From contig NZ_BKDJ01000008.1 of the NCBI RefSeq assembly GCF_008580665.1, forward strand, positions 120,105-184,104: a stretch of DNA of 64,000 bases, read 5' to 3'. The position numbers and the translations under genes are program-made. This document shows, in pieces, positions 57,193-64,000 of this stretch (positions are counted from its first letter, which is position 1; each line of letters begins with the position of its first letter). The notes beneath the pieces were generated by a model. The model did not search any database and was not told the DNA's origin. It saw only the letters and a list, made by a program, of their open reading frames with translations. Source of the DNA: Zafaria cholistanensis (GTDB taxonomy: Bacteria; Actinomycetota; Actinomycetes; Actinomycetales; Micrococcaceae).

Positions 57193-57621
57193 TCAGGGCG
57201 CCTTCTCGGCGAAGCGCTTGAAGTAGGACAGCTGGCCGGCATCGGCCTCGATAATGGCGGAGCGGATGTCGGAGGCGATACCGGACAGGGAGGGCGCCAC
57301 CCCGACCCGGACCGTAAACGTGAGGCGGGTGTCGTCGCCGTCTTCTTTGAGGTCGAAGCGGTATTCGGTGTGGACGTCCCCGCGGCCGCTGGAGAGGGTC
57401 AGGCTGCGCTCGGGCTCGAACCCGGTGACGGTCAGCCTGCGGTCGTGCCCCTCCGAGTGGTATTCGAGGGTGGTCCCCACCCCCACCGGCCCTTCGGCAT
57501 GCATCTCCGAGATCCCGGGAACCCACGCCGGGAAGGCCGCCCAGTCGGTGAGCAGGGCCCAGGTCCTGGCAGGGGGCAGGTAGACGAGCTCGGTGGTCGT
57601 GAACACGGTATCGGCAGGCAT
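57193..57621 (-). CDS. SRPBCC family protein (polyketide cyclase/dehydrase-like)
   Basis: A 142-residue START-like domain: TTELVYLPPARTWALLTDWAAFPAWVPGI, then VGVGTTLEYHSEGHDRRLTVTGFEP and a C-terminal long helix (SDIRSAIIEADAGQLSYFKRFAEKA). Such proteins bind small hydrophobic ligands; the function is unknown. ATG 57621 starts the domain; no Shine-Dalgarno is obvious and a GTG at 57636 is an alternative. A 16-bp tandem repeat lies just upstream. Confidence 0.75.
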   Translation of the reverse strand: MPADTVFTTTELVYLPPARTWALLTDWAAFPAWVPGISEMHAEGPVGVGTTLEYHSEGHDRRLTVTGFEPERSLTLSSGRGDVHTEYRFDLKEDGDDTRLTFTVRVGVAPSLSGIASDIRSAIIEADAGQLSYFKRFAEKAP

Positions 57622-57662
57622 ACGGGCATCATGCACCCCGACGGGCCCCGGCAAAAGACCGG

Positions 57663-57726
57663 GCAGGCACACGGCGGGGCAAGCACAAGGCGGGGCAAGC
57701 ACAAGGCGGGGCAAGCACAAGGCCGG
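57663..57726. repeat. 16-bp tandem repeat between the SRPBCC and DUF3151 genes
   Basis: Four units of gcaagcacaaggcggg (first and last with 2 or 1 differences) begin at 57663, 57679, 57695 and 57711, about 40 bases upstream of the SRPBCC start. Confidence 0.85.
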
Positions 57727-57789
57727 GCCTTCCGGGAGCGGTACGCCCAAGGTGGGGCGGGCTTCCCGGAAGGCCAGGCCGGTGCGGTG

Positions 57790-58212
57790 CTACTCCCCGG
57801 CCTCGATCGCGGATGCGGCGGCGGGGTCCGAGTCGTTGAGGAACTGGCCGATGCGTTCCACTTCCTCCGTCTCGCCGATGGCGGCGGCGGCCCGCCGCAG
57901 CGCGTAGAGCGCGCGCAGGAAGCCCCGGTTGGGCTCGTGGCGCCAGGGCACCGGGCCCTGGCCGCGCCAGCCGGACTTGCGCAGCGAGTCCAGGCCGCGG
58001 TGGTACCCCACGCGGGCGTAGGCATAGGACTCCACGGTGCGGCCGCCGTCGTAGGCCTCGTCGGCGAGGAGCGCCCACGCCAGCGACGACGCCGGGAAGT
58101 CGGCCACGACGTCGGCCGGCTTGTCGCCGGCGGCCAGCCGGGCGGTGACCTCCGGCTCCTCCGGCAGCAGGGTTTCGGGAATGCCGAGCAGGTTCCGGCC
58201 CAGATCCGTCAC
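57790..58212 (-). CDS. DUF3151 domain-containing protein
   Basis: A 140-residue cytoplasmic protein of an actinobacterial family of unknown function: LLGIPETLLPEEPEVTARL, SLAWALLADEAY...SYAYARVGYHRGLDSLRKSGWRG, and PNRGFLRALYALRRAA, all predicted helical. It starts with GTG 58212, 7 bases after the fba stop, a conserved neighbour in actinobacteria. Cotranscription with fba is likely. Confidence 0.9.
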   Translation of the reverse strand: MTDLGRNLLGIPETLLPEEPEVTARLAAGDKPADVVADFPASSLAWALLADEAYDGGRTVESYAYARVGYHRGLDSLRKSGWRGQGPVPWRHEPNRGFLRALYALRRAAAAIGETEEVERIGQFLNDSDPAAASAIEAGE

Positions 58213-58219
58213 GGCGCGC

Positions 58220-59242
<1,023 letters not shown>

Positions 59243-59427
59243 GCTGACTCCTTTGTTGGGGTCGATCGGGTGGGACCTCGTGGTTCGGATCCCATCCTAG
59301 CGACCCACCGTGACGCGCAGCATAACCGGACTGTGCGCGGCGGTATCCGGATATGCGGCGCGGGCCGCCGGTGCGGGAGGGCGTCCCGGAACGGGCGAGG
59401 TCACGGCCGGTCCGGAGCGGAATTGGG

Positions 59428-59433
59428 TACGAT
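59428..59433 (+). promoter_or_regulatory. possible -10 box of the terC transcript
   Basis: TACGAT lies about 10 bases before the predicted riboswitch 5' end; no clear -35 box. Confidence 0.4.
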
Positions 59434-59442
59434 GGGTTCCAG

Positions 59443-59546
59443 CGTGAGGGAGTATCCCCCGCGTCGCAGGCCGTCAGCACGTGGGGCACCATTGCCCCAC
59501 CGGCCTCGGCGGACGGCAGCCACGGCAGCCGGCGGAGAGACTCGCG
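59443..59546 (+). promoter_or_regulatory. probable yybP-ykoY (Mn2+) riboswitch upstream of the TerC-family gene
   Basis: CGTGAG (59443-59448) pairs with CTCGCG (59541-59546) to close a junction. The 5' arm carries GGGAGTAT and the 3' arm GGAGAGACTC, which match the two conserved docking loops (GAGUA-type and AGAC-type) of yybP-ykoY Mn2+ riboswitches. Internal hairpins occupy the middle. TerC/MntP-like exporters are the classic targets. In the family, Mn2+ turns expression on. The leader ends 30 bases before GTG 59577. Confidence 0.65.
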
Positions 59547-59576
59547 GCAACCCGCTATACCCTCGAAAGGAACAAC

Positions 59577-60767
59577 GTGACGGTTCCCGGTTGGGTCTGG
59601 TTGGTGACGGTCGTCGTCATCCTGGGCCTCCTCGCATTCGACTACTTCTTCCACATCCGCAAGGCGCATGTGCCCACGCTGCCCGAAGCCGCCAAGTGGT
59701 CGGCCATCTACGTGGGCTTCGCCATCGTCTTCGGCGTCCTGGTCTGGATATTCGGCGGCGCGCAGATGGGCGGCGAGTACTTCGCCGGCTACATCACTGA
59801 AAAGGCGCTCAGCGTCGACAACCTCTTCGTGTTCCTGGTGATCATCGCCAGCTTCCGCGTCCCGCGCGAGGACCAGCAGAAGGTGCTGCTGTTCGGCATC
59901 GTGTTCGCGCTCATCGCGCGCACGCTCTTCATCCTTCTGGGCGCCGCGCTGATCAACTCGTTCTCCTGGATCTTCTACCTCTTCGGCATCATCCTGCTGC
60001 TCACCGCGGGCAACCTGCTCCGTCCGGAGGGCGAAGGGGACGAGGAAGAGGCGAACAACTTCATCGTCCGCCTGGCCAAGAAGGTCCTGCCCACCACCGA
60101 GCACTTCGACGGGGACAAGCTCTCCACCATGGTGGACGGCAAGCGGGTCCTCACCCCGATGCTGCTGGTCATGGTGGCCATCGGCGGCACGGACATCCTG
60201 TTCGCGCTGGACTCCATTCCGGCGATCTACGGCCTGACCCAGAACGTGTTCATCGTGTTCACCGCGACCGCGTTCTCGCTGATGGGCCTGCGCCAGCTGT
60301 ACTTCCTGCTGGACGGCCTGCTGGACCGCCTTATCTACCTCTCCTACGGCCTGGCCGCGATCCTGGGCTTCATCGGCGTGAAGCTGTTCCTGCACGCCCT
60401 GCATGAGAACACCCTGCCGTTCATCAACGGCGGCGAGCACGTCGACGTCATCGAGATCACCACCGGGCTCTCCCTGACCGTGATCATCGGCGTCCTGGTG
60501 GTCACCGTCATCGCCTCGCTGATGAGCAAGGCGGGCAAGGCCCAGAACGCCATCAACAACGCACGCCGCCACGCCGAGAGCTACCTGGACCTGACCTACA
60601 CCTCGGACCCCGGCGAGCGCGAGCGCATCTACCAGCTGCTGCTGAACGAGGAGCAGCACATCCTCACCATGGACCGGAAGTACCGGGAGAAGGCCAAGGA
60701 CGTGGACAAGATCCGCGAGAAGGTCGCCGCGGCCCACGAGGCCCACAAGAGCTACCTGTCCCAGTAG
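59577..60767 (+). CDS. TerC family integral membrane protein (Alx-like, probable Mn2+ exporter)
   Basis: A 396-residue protein with eight to nine membrane helices. TerC-family signatures: FAGYITEKALSVDNLFVFLVI (acidic residues in the membrane, about 70-90), VLLFGIVFALIARTLFILLG, and AIGGTDILFALDSIPAIYGLT (about 198-218), all with conserved Asp that likely bind metal. A cytoplasmic loop (about 145-175) and a helical, charged C-terminus (about 325-396) follow. GTG 59577 has AAAGGA upstream. The preceding Mn2+ riboswitch supports a role in manganese efflux. Confidence 0.9.
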   Translation: MTVPGWVWLVTVVVILGLLAFDYFFHIRKAHVPTLPEAAKWSAIYVGFAIVFGVLVWIFGGAQMGGEYFAGYITEKALSVDNLFVFLVIIASFRVPREDQQKVLLFGIVFALIARTLFILLGAALINSFSWIFYLFGIILLLTAGNLLRPEGEGDEEEANNFIVRLAKKVLPTTEHFDGDKLSTMVDGKRVLTPMLLVMVAIGGTDILFALDSIPAIYGLTQNVFIVFTATAFSLMGLRQLYFLLDGLLDRLIYLSYGLAAILGFIGVKLFLHALHENTLPFINGGEHVDVIEITTGLSLTVIIGVLVVTVIASLMSKAGKAQNAINNARRHAESYLDLTYTSDPGERERIYQLLLNEEQHILTMDRKYREKAKDVDKIREKVAAAHEAHKSYLSQ

Positions 60768-60806
60768 CCGGCCCCGGCCGGCGGTGGAGGCCGCACCCGG
60801 CTGTGC

Positions 60807-60854
60807 AAACACCAGGGGCGGGACCGGCAGCTGCCGGTCCCGCCCCTGGTGTTT
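60807..60854. terminator. perfect 48-base palindrome, bidirectional terminator
   Basis: The arms 60807-60830 and 60831-60854 are exact complements, running from AAAC... to ...GTTT, between convergent terC and MFS genes. Base pairs adjoin without a designed loop, so the RNA hairpin opens at its tip. Confidence 0.85.
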
Positions 60855-60923
60855 CTCTGTACCCGCTTCGGGTTCTATTTGCCTGTTTCAGGATGCCTGT
60901 TCCGGCAGGCCGGACAGGGGATG

Positions 60924-62333
60924 TCAGTGACGGTGGGCCGCTCCTGCCCCGACCGTGGGACCCTGGGCCCCGGCGTCGTCCGCCCCAGCGTCACCGGCCT
61001 GCGTGGCATCCGCCGGCGCGGCGGTCCGGGAGGTGCCCCCCAGGAACCAGACGGCGGCGGCGGCAACCAGGAGGACGGCTCCGACGCCGAGGTACAGCTG
61101 AACCGGGGTCCAGGATGCGTCCAGCAGGGCGCCCGTAGCCAGCGGGGCGATGATGGCTCCCAGCCGCCCCACGCCGAGGGCCCAGCCGACGCCGGTGCTG
61201 CGGATGGGTGCCTCGTAGGAGGCTGGCGAGATGGTGTAGAGGCCCGCGATGCATCCGTTGATCAGCATGCCCACCACGACTCCGGCGGCGAAGGCGACCG
61301 CCATGAACGACGCGGTGGAAATGAACACCACCATCGCCACGGCGGACAGGACCGTGAACCACAACAGCACGGCCCGGGCGTTCCACTTGGTGGAGAGGGC
61401 ACCGAACAGCAGCGAACCGAAGGTTCCGCCGAGGGTCAGCATGAGGCCGCCGACCACGCCCTGGCTCTCGGTCATGCCGGCGGCGACCAGAAGCTTGGGA
61501 GTCCAGCTGTTGGCGAAGTAGAAGCCGAACATGGTGGTGAAGAACGCGGCCCAGACAAGCACCGTGACGCGGCGGTGGCGCGCCGAGAACAGGGTGGCAA
61601 TCTGGTTCCGCACGGCGGTCCGGGAACCTGCCGCGGCTGCGGTCCCCGCGGGCAGTTCAGCGGACACAGGCTGGCCGATCCGCCGGCTGATGCGGTTGAG
61701 GCGCTCAAGGGCGCCTGCGGGGCGCCGGGAGACCAGGAAGTCCACCGATTCCGGAAGCAGGGCCACCAGCAGGAGGCACACGGCCGCGGTGATGGCCCCG
61801 CCGAAGAGGAAGACGGAACGCCACCCGAAGCTCGCCTGCAGGCCGACGGCCGCCATGCCTCCGAGGGTGGCCCCGAGGCCGTAGCCCGCGGTGTAGATGG
61901 CCACGGACATGCCCCGCCAGCGCTTGGAGGAGTATTCGCTGGCGATCACGTTGGTGCAGGCCAGGATGCCGCCCACGCCCAGGCCGGTGAGGAAGCGCCA
62001 CCCGCCGAGCTCGGCCGCCGAGTGGGCGGTCGCGGACAGGAGCATGCCCGCGGCGGCCAGGCCGCTGGACAGGATCGTCATGGGCCGGCGCCCGATCGCG
62101 TCGGCGAAGGGCGCCAGCAGCAGCGAGCCGGCCGCCATGCCCAAGAGCCCTGAGCTGAGCAGCATGCCCAGCTGCGCCCCGCTGAGGGCGAAATCGGCGG
62201 ACACCCGGTTGGCCGTGAAGGCCATGGCCAGGACGTCGAAACCATCCAGCGCATTGAGCAGTGTGCAGAGGCCAATGATCAGCCACTGGTAAGGGGACAT
62301 CGGTGACGCGTCAATGCGTTCCCTGATGGTCAT
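60924..62333 (-). CDS. MFS transporter, aromatic acid:H+ symporter type (BenK/PcaK-like)
   Basis: A 469-residue permease with 12 transmembrane helices. The family sequence DGFDVLAMAFTAN in helix 1 (Asp pair typical of aromatic acid symporters), the loop 2-3 motif FADAIGRRPM and the loop after TM8 are visible; the C-terminus is a 30-residue Ala/Gly/Asp-rich tail. ATG 62333 lies 23 bases after the reductase stop. It is the last gene of an operon with a Rieske oxygenase and VanB-type reductase, so it probably imports an aromatic acid such as a methoxybenzoate or benzoate derivative. Confidence 0.88.
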   Translation of the reverse strand: MTIRERIDASPMSPYQWLIIGLCTLLNALDGFDVLAMAFTANRVSADFALSGAQLGMLLSSGLLGMAAGSLLLAPFADAIGRRPMTILSSGLAAAGMLLSATAHSAAELGGWRFLTGLGVGGILACTNVIASEYSSKRWRGMSVAIYTAGYGLGATLGGMAAVGLQASFGWRSVFLFGGAITAAVCLLLVALLPESVDFLVSRRPAGALERLNRISRRIGQPVSAELPAGTAAAAGSRTAVRNQIATLFSARHRRVTVLVWAAFFTTMFGFYFANSWTPKLLVAAGMTESQGVVGGLMLTLGGTFGSLLFGALSTKWNARAVLLWFTVLSAVAMVVFISTASFMAVAFAAGVVVGMLINGCIAGLYTISPASYEAPIRSTGVGWALGVGRLGAIIAPLATGALLDASWTPVQLYLGVGAVLLVAAAAVWFLGGTSRTAAPADATQAGDAGADDAGAQGPTVGAGAAHRH

Positions 62334-62356
62334 GGTAAATCCTTGCGGTTGGAGCT

Positions 62357-63349
62357 TTAGCTGATATCGATGGTGATGGAGGCGCCGTGGGAGGGGCAGT
62401 TTTCCCCGCCCGCGACGCGGGAGACGCAGACGCACATGCGGTCGGCGGTGTTGCGCTGGCGTTCGCTGTAGAAGACGTCGCGGTGGTCGATCCCGCCCTC
62501 GACGGCCAGGACCTTGACTTGGCAGAGGCCGCATTCGCCCTTGCGGCAGTCGAACATCATGTCCGCGCCGGCATCCTCGAGGGCTTCCAGCATGGAGCGC
62601 CCCTTGCCGACCGTTGCCTCGATGCCCAGCCGGGGGATCCGGACCGTGAACTCCTCGGGGTCGAACCAGCCACTGTTGCCGAAGGTCTCGTAGCGCAGGT
62701 TCGGCAGGTCCAGTTCCCGCTCCGTCCACGCACGGCGGACGACGTCCATGAGGCGGATCGGCCCGCACATGTAGAACTCGGTGCCGGGCTCCACGGAGCC
62801 GACCAGGCCCGCGACATCGAGGATGCCCTGCTCGTCGTCCACGTGCACCTGCAGCCGGTCCCCATGCAGGTCGGCCAGGTCGGCCAGGTAGGCCATGGAT
62901 TCCCGGTTGCGGCCCGCGTACACCAGCCGGTAGTCCGCCTTCACCTGCCGGAGCACCTTGGCCATGTGCAGGATGGCGGTGATGCCAATACCCCCCGCGA
63001 GCAGCACGTAGCGCGGGGCGCCAATGCGCAGCGGGAAGTTCTGCAGCGGCTGCGTGATCTCCAGGACGTCGCCGGCCTCAAGGGTGTGCATGTACACGGA
63101 TCCGCCGCGGGAGGCCGGCGCCCGGAAGACGCTGATGGCCAGGCGGCGCCCGCCATCGATCGATTCGACGACCGAGTAGGACCGGCGGTCCGGCCGGCCG
63201 TCAATGGTGACGAGCAGGTCGATGTGGGACCCCGGCTCGGCCGGCTTGGGGTGCTCGGTCTCCAGGACGATCCGGCGGATGTCCTGGGCGACCTCGACGG
63301 ACTCGACGACGGTGGCCTGCTGCCAGACTTCGGTGTTGCTTGCTGCCAT
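62357..63349 (-). CDS. vanB: oxidoreductase of the PDR/VanB family (FMN and 2Fe-2S)
   Basis: A 330-residue electron-transfer protein arranged as FMN/NAD reductase then plant-type ferredoxin, the order of phthalate dioxygenase reductase and vanillate demethylase VanB. The flavin motif is RRSYSVVES (about residues 55-63), NAD binding is at LLAGGIGITAILHM, and the C-terminal 2Fe-2S cluster is CRKGECGLCQVKV plus a final Cys. It passes electrons from NAD(P)H to the Rieske oxygenase encoded 29 bases upstream. Substrate-specific naming is tentative. Confidence 0.85.
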   Translation of the reverse strand: MAASNTEVWQQATVVESVEVAQDIRRIVLETEHPKPAEPGSHIDLLVTIDGRPDRRSYSVVESIDGGRRLAISVFRAPASRGGSVYMHTLEAGDVLEITQPLQNFPLRIGAPRYVLLAGGIGITAILHMAKVLRQVKADYRLVYAGRNRESMAYLADLADLHGDRLQVHVDDEQGILDVAGLVGSVEPGTEFYMCGPIRLMDVVRRAWTERELDLPNLRYETFGNSGWFDPEEFTVRIPRLGIEATVGKGRSMLEALEDAGADMMFDCRKGECGLCQVKVLAVEGGIDHRDVFYSERQRNTADRMCVCVSRVAGGENCPSHGASITIDIS

Positions 63350-63378
63350 GGTGGTTTTCCCTTCTGCCCTTGTCCGCG

Positions 63379-64000
63379 CTAGGCCCGGCCCGCCGGCACG
63401 GCGGTCCGTTCGTCCGGGACGGTTGCGACCGGCTGGGACCGGCCCTCGGCCTCGAGCATGCGCTCCAGGATGCGGCGCACCCACATGCCGCCGGCGTCGA
63501 TGTTCAGGCTGTAGAACTCGTGGTCCGGGTTCGCGTCGATGGCCTCCTGCTGGGCCTTGAGCATGGCCTCGTCCTCGCTGAACACCCCATGCACCCCGTT
63601 GCGCAGCTGGGTGGTGATCAGCTGGCTTTCCAGGCGGTAGTTGCGCATGAACGCCCAGAAGTAGTGGCTGGTGCGGTCCGTCTCCGGGGTGATCGTGTTC
63701 ATCACGTAGCCGTTGACGCCCTGGCTGCGGTCGCCCTCGAACGCGCCGGTACCGGCCTTGGCCACGCCCACGTCGATCCGGATGGTGCCCGGGGCCTCAA
63801 AGTGGATGATCTGCCAGCGGTCGACCTTGCCCTCGAAGCCGGGGAACTTGTCCCGCATGTTCTTGAGCCAGAACGGCGGGGCGTCGATGTTGAACATCCA
63901 CCGGGTGACGGTCACGGTGTTCCCGTCATGGGTGGTCTCGAATTCCGACTCGCTCAGCTCTTCCTGCCCGATCGAGGAAGAATGCACGAACTCCTCATGG
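63379..64000 (-). CDS. vanA: Rieske-type aromatic oxygenase alpha subunit, vanillate O-demethylase-like (5' part outside window)
   Basis: Only the C-terminal 206 codons are in the window; the frame stays open to the right edge. The catalytic-domain part has FVHSSSIG, RWMFNIDAPPFW, a beta-sheet core (IIHFEAPGTIRIDVGVAKAG) and the helical end MLKAQQEAIDANPDHEFYSLNIDAGG, as in VanA and related monooxygenases. The Rieske cluster and the mononuclear iron ligands must lie beyond base 64000, so activity type is inferred from family resemblance and the VanB-type partner. First gene of the three-gene operon. Confidence 0.78.
   Translation of the reverse strand, partial: HEEFVHSSSIGQEELSESEFETTHDGNTVTVTRWMFNIDAPPFWLKNMRDKFPGFEGKVDRWQIIHFEAPGTIRIDVGVAKAGTGAFEGDRSQGVNGYVMNTITPETDRTSHYFWAFMRNYRLESQLITTQLRNGVHGVFSEDEAMLKAQQEAIDANPDHEFYSLNIDAGGMWVRRILERMLEAEGRSQPVATVPDERTAVPAGRA

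Overview
The window is chromosomal DNA of a very GC-rich actinobacterium. GTG and TTG starts, 4-base stop/start overlaps, PurS-PurQ-PurL purine genes, a DUF3151-fba pair near purA, and Pro/Ala-rich protein tails all point to Micrococcales, most likely an Arthrobacter-like Micrococcaceae. I see no phage, transposase, plasmid origin or CRISPR array.

Layout. 0-9 kb is housekeeping: a 3-hydroxyisobutyrate dehydrogenase-like gene cut by the window edge, tRNA-Ser(GGA), the 4.5S SRP RNA, gluQ, dnaX, recR, lysC (with a probable internal start for a second subunit) and a conserved actinobacterial protein. 9-15 kb holds a citrate-type two-component system divergent from a CitMHS citrate transporter, then a CPA1 Na+/H+ antiporter. 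15-19 kb is purS-purQ-purL. 19-24 kb contains small conserved and hypothetical genes (MpaB-like, lipoprotein, ABM monooxygenase, TPR, MmcQ/YjbR, DUF1206, CoA-binding).

24-46 kb is the most interesting part: a sulfur-acquisition island with six SAM-sensing (S-box/SAM-I type) leaders. It encodes MetN-MetI-MetQ, two pairs of sulfur-type oxidoreductases (NtaA/SnaA/DszA-like FMN monooxygenase plus DszC/SfnB-like acyl-CoA-dehydrogenase-fold enzyme), an SsuB-SsuA-SsuC aliphatic-sulfonate-type ABC transporter without an adjacent ssuD, an acetyl-CoA synthetase under its own S-box, and metY with a CoA-binding partner. The probable logic is that low SAM opens uptake of organosulfur compounds, oxidative C-S cleavage, sulfide capture by MetY onto O-acetylhomoserine, and re-activation of the released acetate by Acs. 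A cyclase-family hydrolase/TPP-enzyme pair, an SRPBCC protein and a histidine phosphatase sit inside the island without S-box leaders.

46-64 kb: a 1762-residue secreted animal-type heme peroxidase with RTX-like and Ig-like repeats, a nitrilase-family amidohydrolase, an FAD monooxygenase, purA, a TetR regulator, a small secreted two-cysteine peptide preceded by helically phased GCAC repeats, an SRPBCC protein, DUF3151, fba, a TerC-family membrane protein behind a probable yybP-ykoY (Mn2+) riboswitch, and finally an operon for aromatic O-demethylation or ring hydroxylation (Rieske oxygenase, VanB-type reductase, BenK-type MFS transporter) that runs off the right edge.

Several intergenic sites and gene ends carry short tandem repeats whose period is exactly 17 bp although the sequences are unrelated. 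Assignments rest on reading of motifs and gene order; no database search was run.
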